Shown here piece by piece: positions 37,182-48,499 of a stretch of 64,000 nt of DNA. Location: contig BQUP01000005.1 of NCBI GenBank assembly GCA_022835595.1, positions 310,001-374,000 on the forward strand. The letters are read 5' to 3'. The position numbers and the translations under genes are program-made. How positions within the stretch are numbered: the first letter of the stretch is position 1; every line of letters starts with the position of its first letter. This DNA comes from Cystobasidium ongulense (Eukaryota > Basidiomycota > Cystobasidiomycetes > Cystobasidiales > Cystobasidiaceae). The notes below the pieces were generated by a model. The model saw nothing but the letters and a program-made list of their open reading frames with translations, searched no databases and was not told the DNA's origin.

Positions 37182-37668
37182 CCTCTTTCAGATGGCAGTG
37201 CGACTGTGTATTCGAAGCAAGTCGGGGGTTGGATGCAGACAGGAAGCTACGTGGACCGTCTACAGCTGCGCAAGCTGTGATCACTCTGCCAGATGTGGCG
37301 GAATCAGCGCTCAAAGGGTGAAAGCGCGATACAAGCAGTAGAGGAAAGCCGTGGAATAGTCCATCCACTACACATCCTAGTCAGCTTCTGGCCAACGCTC
37401 CAAGTCGCTCAAGAACCCAGCAGGACGCTGGGCGTCGTAATTATAACACCAGCAGTAGTAGTATTACACGGGAATTGAAAGGCTTCATCCGCCTTTTCTC
37501 CCGGAACTTTTTTGGTTGGTATAATGAATACTACAATGGCTGTCAAGAGAAGTATACAAATTCTCCGTCTTTTGTCGTTTTTGGGTAGGACTGGGAGGAC
37601 TCCCCAAGTTTTTCAGTCTCCTTTTTTTGGGATTCAGGCCTTTCAAAGAGGTATGATAGCACACATTC
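37182..37668. other. Intergenic VPS10-RPB7
   Basis: 487 bp: RPB7 3' region and VPS10 promoter (both on the minus strand). No further feature seen. Confidence 0.45.
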
Positions 37669-38758
37669 TCACGCTTCTATTAGCCCGAGGAAATCTTCTC
37701 GTATTGTTCCTGTGTGCAAGACAAGAAACATCAGCCTAGCCGCTGATTATAACCGGAAGTCACGCCATCCAGAATGAAGCCTTACCTATCGCGAACTGTA
37801 AGCCACACGAAGAGGGAGAGTTTAGTAAATGGTCGTGCGTGTATGCATGGCAGGTATCTTCACTTACAATTTCAGTCGCGTCAACTCTAGTACCAACTAT
37901 TTTTAATCTAACTCTAGCATTACGTTCTATTGAAACTTGTTCTTCTGGGTTATTAAAACAAGGTGGATTTGAGTTCGGGTCAAATTTCATGTCGGGTGGT
38001 ATTAACTGTTTGTATTTTTGGGAAAGGGAGGCGGAAAGCAGAATTGGGGTGTGTATAAGAAGAGTGCAGGGACCGCACATAAGATGAAAGTGCTTACATG
38101 ACTTGAAACGAATACGTTCAGAGGGCCAACTTCAGCGAAGAAGCCCATCTAGATCACCCATCCAACAGCACGATAGGAAACATATTAGCAAATGCCATTT
38201 CGGCCCTAAAAAACCAGGGGACTTGGGTATGTTTTTGACCTTCATTAACTCACCTTGTTCACATTCCCCACTACTCCATCTACAGTTTCGCCCTTAAAAG
38301 GTCTATAAACGATAGCTCTGTATCTCACTATGAACTCTGCCATTCCGGTACCGGGTTGTATTGTCCCTTTACCAGTTTCCAGGATCTGCATTGTATCGAG
38401 ATACAAGCACGTAAAGAGCACGCATTTTGGACAGCGGGATATCGGGAAATGGAGAGATCAGAATCAGCAACCTTGGGCTAGTCACATAGAGCACTTGAAG
38501 CAGGCTGCGAAACAAATGTACTCACACCTAGAACGGCAATTATATATCCCAACCGACCAGAACATGTTCCTTCGACGTCAGCATGTAATTTATTCAAGAT
38601 GTACTCTGCAGTTGAAGGGCCGAAATAAGAAGGATGTAGATTGATAGTGTGTTTCAACTCTTTCTGTAGAATTTGACAAGGACCACCATCTTGGGCGTCA
38701 GCACTTGCTGGATCTCTTAACAGCTATCGAGTGAAACGGAACTGACAACGAAGAACAT
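37669..38758 (-). CDS. RPB7: RNA polymerase II subunit RPB7
   Basis: Partner of RPB4 in the pol II stalk; binds nascent RNA. The first coding exon is only nine nucleotides (38750-38758, MFF) and is joined to [20 protein letters not shown] (exon 38526-38663). The following exons give the tip-domain end [20 protein letters not shown], then [17 protein letters not shown], the OB-fold strand [54 protein letters not shown] and the last exon [12 protein letters not shown]. The protein is collinear with yeast and human RPB7 over its full length. The short exons FAIG (10 nt) and MFF (9 nt) are notable. It lies between VPS10 and FKBP12, all on the same strand. Confidence 0.95.
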
Positions 38759-39222
38759 AGCTTCCTCGTTGTACTTGAGGGAAACTAGCTTCTGCCTCGA
38801 GTGGAATACCAAACCTCCTCAGGAGCAGAACTTGGATCTCCAGTGGGTTTGTGTACGAGTGGTCTTGATTGCTTGCTTGCTTGATGGAAGCTGTATGGGT
38901 CGCTTAGGCAGGCTAACACATCGTGTCAACCAAAGCTGCTACGCCAGGCATTCACGCACGACGATGCCTAACCTTTTTCAAAAAGCACACTGGTGCACGT
39001 AACTTGTTTCTCTCCCGTATATATTGCTACTCTTGCTGCTGTTGCTTTGCTTGCTTCGCCCGAACTGCTCGAAAGGAAAGCTAATTCCTCGAAACTGGTC
39101 TCGCGGCAATGCACAGCGTGTGGGATGTGCTAGCGCTAGGAGGGGACTGGCGTTCTAGTCAGGCTTCTGGAGATTGCCTGGATGAAGGCTGTTCCTGCAG
39201 TTGTTGCCTGCCTGACCTCAAC

Positions 39223-39253
<31 letters not shown>

Positions 39254-39958
39254 TCCGGCCTAACTCTTTGCGGGCAGACGCCTCGAAGAAGCAGTGGAGC
39301 AGCAAGCACGCCTTGACTGTCGCGCAAGTTGCCGTGTGACTTCTATCTAAAGTCTATCTCTGGCCGCGTGCTGCTTGTTGAGGACACTTCACAAGTATTG
39401 GGAGGCGAGAAAGATGCAAAGTTGTGTTCGTCCATCTTCCAAGCGAACGACTCGCTTGTTGCCGTTTGCTCAAAGCTGTCAGGACATGGCGAATACCAAG
39501 CAGGCTCACCCAGCCTTACTCCGTGGTCATGAACGTGAACTGTAGCAGTCCCCAGACACCTCTACCTCTGACTGGAGATCTGCAACATGGTGCAAGAGTA
39601 TCGACCCGGACAATCTGGCAGTCCAAGCAACAGCCAAAGAGCAAGTCAGACAAACCTACATATGACTGGCTGGATTGGTCAATATAGCAAGATGAAGGTT
39701 GAATTTCAAATAAATAAAAGGGTTGAATGATTCAAATATCAAACAACGACGAATAAAGTTGCAATCTTAATCCGCATGTTCACAAGATGGTTCATTCTGT
39801 CCCTATGCTTTCTTTAGAGTTTGATAAGTTAACGTGTGCCTTTCGTTATGAGGCTTTCTTTCAAGGTTTTTTTCCATTCTTTGTTCTCTATACTTTCTTG
39901 TGCGCGATAATGCCTACTGGGTTGAAACAGATGTTATGGCTTGACCTGCAAGATGGAT
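38759..39958. other. Intergenic RPB7-FKBP12
   Basis: 1.2 kb: RPB7 promoter and FKBP12 3' region. Contains the tetranucleotide repeat at 39223. No gene supported; the small frames on both strands overlap one another. Confidence 0.45.
39223..39251. repeat. (GCTT)7 microsatellite
   Basis: Seven perfect GCTT units plus one base. Shorter GCTT runs occur at 38870, 39050 and 19310, so this tetranucleotide is common in the non-coding DNA of this genome. Confidence 0.9.
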
Positions 39959-40865
39959 TTACTCAATCTTGAGCAACTCAACCTGTGCGCGTAGAATGGT
40001 TGCTGTCAGTGAACAGGCCAAGTATATACAAGACGAGAGACTACATACCTCGAACTTGAGGGTAGAGTTGGCGGGGATGACGGCTGGGAAAAATGTCAAG
40101 ATACGTCAGAATATACTGCTCTCGGGCAATGCTTCTAGTGGAGATGAGATAGGCATACGAGGGAAGCCTCGAGCACCGCTGTGGGAGAATATCCTGGTCA
40201 GTATTGATGCCGTCTTCCGTGTGTGGTGTTAATGCCGCTCACTAGGCGTAGTCGGGGGAGCAGACTAGGACAGCCTTCTCGCCGACGGAGAGCTGAGGAA
40301 CGCCCTCATCCCATCCTGAGCGCAAAAGACTCTCGTAAGCCAGGAAGACCAGCATTGTAGAGAACACAACCCACCCTTGATAACACGGCCAACACCAATC
40401 TGAGTGACGAATGGCTTGCCGCGGTCTCTGGAGCTGTGAGCGTTGTTGAAATCAGGTGTCAGACGGGATTCTCGAACGGCGCAAGCGTGTATGCGAGTAC
40501 ACACCTGTCGAACTTGGATCCATCTAGGACTGGAGGTGTGTAGGAGTGTGTGCAGGAGTCAGACATTAGCTGTGCATGCTTGCCGTGTCTTCATCAAGAC
40601 ATACGTGTTCCGACATAGTGCTGCGTTTTTCGAGGTCATGTCATGGCGGAGAGGAGAGCGTGTGAGCTGGGACGGAGAGAGCTAGCCAGCTAGATAGTTC
40701 AAGCACGACACACCATGTGGACGGTATCTCCAGCCTTGGGGAAGGTCTTGCCGTCACCCTCTGAGATTCTCTGTACTTCGACGCCCTGTTGGTGGATGGA
40801 GTGATGCTCCATCAGCTTCTGCGATGAAGTCATGCTGCATTACAAGGTGAGAGCGAGCGCACCAT
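39959..40865 (-). CDS. FPR1: FKBP12 peptidyl-prolyl isomerase
   Basis: Cytosolic prolyl isomerase and binding target of FK506 and rapamycin. The 108-aa protein is complete and very conserved: [100 protein letters not shown], ending KIE. Active-site residues Y, F, D, V, I, W, Y and F of the drug pocket are all present. The 327-nt coding sequence is cut into nine exons. Seven were measured at 3 (ATG alone, 40863-40865), 72 (40714-40785), 16 (40605-40620), 25 (40505-40529), 59, 73 and 20 (40159-40178) nt, followed by 35 and 24 nt. Their sum is exactly 109 codons, so the model is internally consistent. Confidence 0.96.
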
Positions 40866-41380
40866 TGTTCTGATTGAAGAGTGGAAGGATCTGGTGGTGA
40901 TGTTGCTGCGAACTGCTTGTCTGGCTGCTGATGCAATGATGCTGTTCATGCGGGTGGTGGAAAGAAGCAGAGAGAAGAAGAAGCAACAAGGTCGTCGACG
41001 GGCTTCTTCAGCTTGGACTGATCAATCAATAACCGCACTGGACAGACTGGACAAGAGAAGCGCATCCATAGCCCGAGCTGGACTGCGCTGTCCTTGCTCG
41101 CTCTCTCCTCCACCATCACCCTGCGCTCTGCTGGTCAGCCATCCATCACCCAACCCCACGCACCAGCAGCTGCAGCATGAAGAGCATCGAGTGACAGCAG
41201 CACACCGCACTCGCCATCGCTAGTCGTCGACATGGTCAGCTACACTGCCTACTGAGCAGCCTGCCGCTCTCTGGTCTCGTTCAGCACAACTCCGATTACC
41301 TATACCATACCTGCCGCCCTCGTCGAACTTTCTCATCAGCCACACCACCCACGTCCGAGCGCCCTTCTTCCATCGGCACA
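40866..41380. promoter_or_regulatory. Divergent region FKBP12/PHD gene
   Basis: 515 bp between divergent genes; pyrimidine-rich before both starts. No specific operator recognised. Confidence 0.45.
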
Positions 41381-44300
41381 ATGCAGTCGAGCTTGGACGG
41401 CAGCAGCGTCGATGCAGACGCAATGGATCTGTACACGAGCCATCCTCCCTCCCTTGGCCCGGAGCAGCTTGTCAGTCGTGTCCTGATCCAGTGGTTCTCT
41501 CATCATGTCCTGGCATACCCTCTCTTAAGCAAGGGCTGACATTATTTCTCGTTTGGATTCGCCTGATGTCTTTTATATACTCTAATGCTCCTAATCAAAT
41601 GCAGGACGCAACACCTTTTCCATCCCTCCAATTCTCAGGAAATGTAATGGAAGCACTCTTCCCCGAAGCTGCGCCCTCTATATTCGATGATACTCTTGCA
41701 CCCGTCGCCTCCACCTCTGGCTCTACCCCCGCTCCGACACCCGCAAGGCCTTCAACATCGATATCTGCGAACGATGACATCCTTCCATCGCTACTACTAC
41801 CCCACGACCCCTCTACGGCGGATGCCAGTCCGGCCCAAATAGAGTTAGACTTTGACGATCTCCAAGGAATAGCGGGATCCTCCTCTTCTCAAGCTACAGC
41901 AATACCAACAACATCGTCAATCATCTCACCGAGTTCATCATCTTTACAGCTCTCTTCATCAAAACGAGGAAGGGGTAGACCACGTAAAGCTCCAAATGCT
42001 CCAACTAGGAGTAAATATGCTAGAATTACAAAAGAAGAAATGTCAGAAGATGATGATAATGATCGACTTGGGTTTGAATCTAAATCTTCTACTGCTACAC
42101 CACGACTTTCATCTACCACTTCTGCTACCAAGAAAGGTAAAGAAAGACTCAATAGTCGTAATAATTCTTCTAGTAATAGTAATAGTGACGCTACTGCTGC
42201 TGCGACCACTCAAGATTTGAAAGGCAAAAGACCAGCTCATCTTTTAGAAACAAGAACGAAATCGGGTAGAACAGTTCATAAACCTGATGTTTATGTTCCG
42301 ACTTTCGAGCCGTCTTGTAAGTGCCTGTCTGTAGGAGAAGCCAGATGGAATGTCGTCGAGCATAGAAATGACACTCAAAGCTGCATTCTAATGATCGATG
42401 AAATTCTTTTGCAGTTCGCCGACGTAAGTTACCTCAACAACGAGCTTCTACAGAATCACTCCAATGCGCAGTCTGTGGACAAGGTAATTCTCCATCTACG
42501 AATCAAATCGTACTCTGTGATGGGTGTAATACGCCATACCACCAATTGTGTCACGATCCATCAATACCGAAGGAAACTATCGCTGCACCTGAAAGATCCG
42601 CGTGGTATTGCCATCAATGTGAATTGAAACGAGTGAATCAATTCCCAACTCTTTCATGGGAGGAAAACGTGACTGTGTCTCAATTTCCTATGGAAATCGT
42701 GCAAGCTTATTTGAGGATATTACCTCAACCTAACTTGGTAAAGGCTCTATGGGATGTAATACAACATTATCCTGAAGCTCGATTATTGCCACCCAATCTC
42801 CCACAACTGGTAGAAGCAGATACAGCAGGACGAGTTCAAATCAGACAAGCGCGTCAACATAATCCTCCTATTATTCGACCATCAGCAACTCCTTCATTAG
42901 GAGAATCAAATAAGAGAAAAAGACAATCTGAATCTTCTTCTTCGCAATTACTACCAAAACCTAGCCAACCTTACTATCGAGAAGGATCGAACGATGAAGA
43001 TACATATACAGATACAGAAGCTCGAGTTGCTAAAGCTTATCGGAAAGAGGAGGTTGAAATAGAAGAAGGAGGAAGAGGAGGAAGATTACCATCATCACCA
43101 GCAAAAGGAAATGCAACTACTCAAACGGATGATTATTATCCTGAAAGTGATGAAAGAGGTGTTAGGTTCCCTTCTCATCCTGAAGATAGACCTGGCTCAA
43201 TGAGCTATTTTGAAATGTTGCGCAATGCTCTCAAGGATATAAATGAGCCAGAGGGGGTACCTCCTAGGCGGCTGTATGAATGGATATCAGAGTGAGCGAG
43301 ATCCATGCTCTTTGACTTCATTGTCGAGTAACGGACTAATTTGTGGTGGTTGCGGCGTCTAGGAAATATGCGCTACCAGATAATTTCAGACCTTCAGCAG
43401 GTCAAGCTTTACAAAAAGCAGCTAAGAAAGGTCATTTCCTAAAGAGTGGAAGTTTATACAGAGTTAATCCAGAACATGAAAATACAAAAGCAGTAAAACG
43501 ACCAGTACGTAAACCACGTCCAAGTGATGCTTCACAATCCACTTCAAGCACACATCAACGTAATATTTCAAATCAAACGACGGCAAGTTCAAGAAGTACT
43601 CTTACTTCTGTGTCTAATGATGGAACACACCACCAGAAAAGTGAAAGCTTGACTGAAATTCCTGAAATTTTACAAGGTGAAAATCATAAGACCACACGTC
43701 CTCCAGGTATATCTTTGGAAGAAGTTATTGCTAGACAACAAAATAATAATAACACTTCGACCTCATCTAATACTGTTACGAGTCTTCCTACCAATACGTC
43801 AAATCCAGGCCCTGGGAATGCGTTCCCTACTACCACTCCTTCGGTCCGTCCTTCGAATAGTCCTCTTACACTACCTACGAACCCAAGCCCTGGCATTGGA
43901 AATCAGTACTACTCACAACAGCACACGTTCGATCCTGCTCCGAGGGTACATCAAAGACACAGATCATCAGTATCCTATGGAACCGCTCGACCTTTCGTAG
44001 ATTCCTCTCAAGCGTCCTTAGCAGCTTCGCAGCAGCAAATGCCACAAATACAACAGCACCCTGGTTCACAGATGCCAGTACCATCTGTAATACAACACCA
44101 ACGGAATATTGATCCTCAAACTCAAATGCAGGGGTATGGCTCATCGGGCGATGCGGGGATAGATTCGATGCTAGCGGACCTAATGCGACAACAATCTCCA
44201 GCTGAGAACATGTCATTAGCGGGTCAACATCAAAGACAACAGCAAATTGCATACGCATCTATACCTGTCAGACCGAATGATCCAGGACGACAGGGAATCT

Positions 44301-44737
44301 CAACAGCACCAGGACAGCCAACACTGAATCCACAACAAGTACAAAGTCGACAACAAGCGCAACAGCAGCGTGTAATGCATCAACAGCAACTACAGCCCCA
44401 AATGAACCCACAACAACAGCAACAACTACATCATCAACAATTCCAAGCTCAGCATCCATACATTTCATCTCATCCTACTGATCCTGCTATATTCACGGGT
44501 GGACCTCCACAGCACCAATACACGCAATCTCACACAGCACCACCTCAAATGCAGGGTTATAATCCACAATATGGCTTTCAGAATGTACCACAGCAGCAAC
44601 GAGCTCAGCAACAATCTCAAATACAGCTGTCACAGCAACAGCCACATCCTCAGAATCAACAAGTATCAGCAGCTGCTCTACAAGCCCAGTATAATCGTAC
44701 ATTAGGCCAAAGTCAAGAAATGCCCCGTCAGGAGTGA
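41381..44737 (+). CDS. Chromatin protein: AT-hook, PHD finger, linker-histone-like winged helix, Gln-rich tail
   Basis: Exons 41381-41470, 41605-42316, 42415-43291 and 43363-44737 encode 1017 aa. Order of parts: Ser/Pro-rich N terminus; AT-hook KRGRGRPRKAP (about residue 145); a complete Cys4-His-Cys3 PHD finger starting LQCAVCGQGN and continuing IVLCDGCNTPYHQLCHDP to WYCHQCE (about residues 290-340); an acidic linker; a winged helix beginning SYFEMLRNALKDINEPEGVP and running through LYEWISEKYALPD to FLKSGSLYRVNPE; then about 400 residues rich in Gln, Pro and His. The winged helix resembles the H15 globular domain of linker histone H1, a domain also coupled to PHD fingers in MOZ/MORF acetyltransferases, but no catalytic domain is present here. 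Probable nucleosome-binding reader or co-regulator. Confidence 0.8.
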
Positions 44738-45224
44738 AGAGACAGTGTGCACGAAGATGTATAATCGATATGGGCTCGCAGGGATAAGGTTGATTATGTA
44801 ACCGACGGACCAGTTTCATGCAACGCAAATTAACAGTTGACGGCTCCTACGATGCTGGTAAGCTTTTAAACAAGGGTTCTCTTGCAACAATCACTTTGAT
44901 AGTTGTCTCTAGTGTACCCTACTTTTTTCTAGATTATGTAGCTTATGACTCGGATAGTTATTCGGCGGACGGACACTTCAGTAATAATACAGTACCAAGA
45001 CGGCGTTTGCGCATCCCAATAGGTGATAGCACTTCGGGACTTGCCGACGGGACGTGGAAAGCACGTTTGCGATTTGCACAATTATGTAATGACAAAGCAA
45101 AAACGGACATTGAAGTCCAGAACAGGTTTGGAAAAGAAAGACCTTTTCTTTCGAATAATTTACCTTCGCCTCTCCACCGACCGACTCGAGTCCGGCATCG
45201 CACGGGCGTAAGCAAATCTCGAAT
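44738..45224. other. Intergenic
   Basis: 487 bp between two plus-strand genes. Minus-strand frames of 106-133 codons here lack protein-like features. No other feature seen. Confidence 0.4.
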
Positions 45225-47111
45225 ATGGAAGGCGACGAGGACTGGGTATCGACCTCGCCCATCAAGCTTGCACTCCCTCCAGCAAGACGTGCATTCACTC
45301 CTGGTCGCGTCCTGTCGCGCGACGAGATCCGTCAACAGCGTCGAAGAGCGCCCGATCATCCTCAGTCAGTTCGTTTGCATACAGCGCCGTGTTCTGACTG
45401 TGCTGCGATGGCCACAGACCGCAAAGCTGTAGCAGAGTAGACTGTAGAGGCTAGTGCTGATGCGCTTTCCTTCACTAGACCGCGCTTGAACAGCTTGCCA
45501 TCCACCTCTAAAGGCCTGTTTGATCAGCCTTCGGCGCAGACGGCACAGCGCAACGATGCTGCACAAATGGATGGTAGTGAGGGTACGGCGGCGCAGTCAA
45601 GTACGTCAGCACACCCACGGACTACTACACTGTCGGATAGATCTCCACGAAGAAACGAGACCTCCGGTGAGTCTAAACTCTTTCACATACGAGTTATTCA
45701 AATCCGATCAAAAGCTCGATAATCTATGTGTCAAGCTTATCTGATGCGCTGCTAATCGCTTATTGCGCAAATCTATCGCAGCACATCGGCAAGCAACTCA
45801 GCGAGATCATAACGTAATTAGCGATCCTACTGCCGGACCCTCGGGAACACCGCCTCATACCAAGAAATATGGTCAAATCTCTTTCCCACCTATGCCGAAG
45901 CCTGCAAGAGCAATGGTGCCTTCTCCCTCATCCCAACAACCGGTTGGCAACGAGCGCATAGTCGACGTGTCGGTCCGTGTTGAAACCAAGCTTATAGCGG
46001 AAGCCAGACTACGCGAGTCGGTTTCGCCAGTCCCCAACTCTGCAAAAGTTGCAAAACGGCTGTTCAACCCTTCCCCATCAACTTCCACATCGCCACCCTT
46101 TCCTAGAATTCAAGTTGAACCACGCGCGGTTAATGAAGATGCTGTCAGTGGATCGGCCTACGTTAGCCTGAAAGAAGAGAATGCTCCGAGTCCGAACGGC
46201 TCTGCAGTCGCTTCTGAGCGCTCATCGGCTGCATCAAGTCACGTGAGCGAAGACTTGCCTTCGCCGTCACCACCTCGGAAGCGTGTTCGAAAGGCGGACA
46301 TCACAAATGACTACGAACACAGTCATTCTGATGATAGACGTAGTTTGAGCTCTCCCAACCAGAACCAGACAAGCCGTCCTAGCAAGAAGCAAAAGCGACC
46401 CTTGTCGGTGGACGGTGCCGCGGAACCGACAGACCTGGCAGCGGAGTGGTTTCAGGAAGATGAACACGCCCATGGAAATGATGTCCCGGTCCATATATCT
46501 CCTCGACTTGATATGGACCTGGCTCACCGCGCTGTCGACCATTGGAAACCACGATCGGTTGATAGCTTGCAAGGTTTAGTTGATTGGACATGGCCAGCTG
46601 TGCAACAGAGTCTGAGGGACTCTCGGTAAGCTTCTATGATTTTTCGAAAGAAAGGGTTAGGGGGACTGATATCTACTGTCATTAAAGTAGGTCAGGCAAC
46701 ACTACCAGCACAAATGTACTACAAAAGCTGGAAAACTGTCTTCACCGGCATTTGACAAACAGGGTAGGTCTAGATAGGCTTATACCTCCTACCGTAGCAT
46801 GCTTGTTTTGAGCCATCGTGCTGTTCTACCAACAGATAGCAAAGCTAGAAGAGTTGCAGGATTTGCAGTCGAAACGTCGCAAAGAGGCGGAAAAGACACG
46901 TAAAATTCAAACGGAACGTACTTCTCTTGCCATTCGGATGCGCGAAGAGGATCGTCTATGGCAGAAGAGTCGTCGAGCTTTCAGGGTATGGGTTCCACAT
47001 CATGATCCAGTTGCGTTCATTCCTAAATTAATTTGGGTGTAGATCAATATAGGACTCCATGAAGCCGCTGTTAGGGTCGCAGCTGAATCTGCCGGAGCAC
47101 ATCGTCCGTAG
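45225..47111 (+). CDS. Unrecognised nuclear-type protein with C-terminal coiled coil
   Basis: Exons start at 45225, 45479 and about 45782, with further small exons near 46690, 46835 and 47043. The protein opens MEGDEDWVSTSPIKLALPPA and is disordered, Ser/Pro-rich for about 350 residues, with nuclear-localisation-like PRKRVRK and SKKQKRP. Then comes a short conserved-looking block (DSLQGLVDWTWPAVQQSLRD) followed by a coiled coil (RIAKLEELQDLQSKRRKEAE onward) and the end INIGLHEAAVRVAAESAGAH. The layout (disordered N terminus, C-terminal coiled coil) is seen in inner-kinetochore subunits such as CENP-U/Ame1, but I cannot support that call. No enzyme motif. Confidence 0.6.
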
Positions 47112-48499
47112 TATCTACATCCTCTGTCAAGCCACTCCAAGCTGGTACTGCTGACGGTCTCAGATGAACCAGATCGTCCATATAGACCCTGGTGCGACCA
47201 AGCCACGACAAAGAAGACTAGTTGGGTACCTGGAAAGGAGGTATAGGTACAAGCCTAGGACAGCAACCTGCCCTGTGTGCCATCAACACTCACACGCACG
47301 CACAGCGCCATGCGAGATGAAAATATCCGCCGCAGTTCCTTCCGAGACTCGCCTTCGTAGCTCTTAGTACATCTCTACACTCGGAATGGACATTACTACT
47401 ACTGAAAACTAGGCCGATCATCACGCCAGAACAGCCGGACTTGTAGGTCGAAAGTTGAATGCGGGAGGAACTTCAAATGCAAGGCGGACCGGGCAGACTT
47501 CGACTTTTCGCCAATTGACCGGGATACACTACCTGCACAACTGCACAGCTCGTCTGGAGGCCCTTTCCGCCCATCCTCGATTTATCCCTCCGTGAGTCAT
47601 TGTCCGATCTGAGACATCTCATCACCCGCCTAACCCGCTCGCTCGCTTCACAGCTGGCTCGATCGGAAGGCTGCGCATGCCTCCGCCCTCAAATAAACCA
47701 GACGGGCTTCTGCCCTATCAACTTGTGTCGTCCGGGGCAAGCGCGCATACGGAAAACCAAAGCACCCACCCAACCGTACCGGTGTACTACTTCTCGTGCT
47801 GGGAAAACTACGAGGTCTTTCGTGAACGACAAGGGAGGGCACATCCAAGTGAAACACATAGCCCCACAGGCGAGGCGAGACGGTACTGCACCAAAGCTGC
47901 GGTGGCAAGCTGCTAGAGGGAGATTGAGCCGACCGAGACGTAAAAGTGGTATCGCACCTCTCCAACGAGCGCGAAACGAAAAGCAAAGCAACGCAAGGAG
48001 CGCAAACTTCTGGGAAGGAAGCGACAGGTCCATACATTCACAGAGACGCATACATCCATCAAATTTGAGATACACGCCAGACCCTCGCAAACAATATACT
48101 GCAGTCTAAACCGCGAAGCGACGGAGCTCCGGTGGCGCTTGCTTTTTATCAGTCCGCGGGCATCTTCCTCGCGCACCATCGTTTCTCAGTACGTAGCGTG
48201 GAAAGGGAATCCTGAAAGTTCTGTTGAGATCCTATGCTGGATCCCAGGTCGCTCTAGCTTCAAAGACGACTCCCACTGTACAATCCATCCATTCTACCCG
48301 GCTACTCAACCCACCTTTTCAAGCCAAGCACTGCCATCGTCAGTCCGCGAACATTAGCTATAGAAGTAAGCGCTGCGGCATCCTTAGACACGCAAGACAA
48401 GGCTTCGATGCACACTATCACCATCGCTCGCTATCCGTCTTAACATCATCCCAATCCAATTGATCCGTCACACCCACCTTCACGATCGAGAAATTTCAA
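47112..48499. promoter_or_regulatory. Long upstream region of the bZIP gene
   Basis: 1388 bp with no supported gene. Several overlapping 60-170 codon frames on both strands look like chance frames in Arg/Ser-rich sequence. It is the longest gene-free stretch in the window and directly precedes a stress-type transcription factor, so a long leader or large promoter is likely. Confidence 0.4.

Noticed and set aside
43684-44828. Several long minus-strand frames opposite the Gln-rich tail of the PHD gene
   Set aside because: CAA/CAG repeats read as Leu/Val-rich frames on the other strand; no independent start context or domain.
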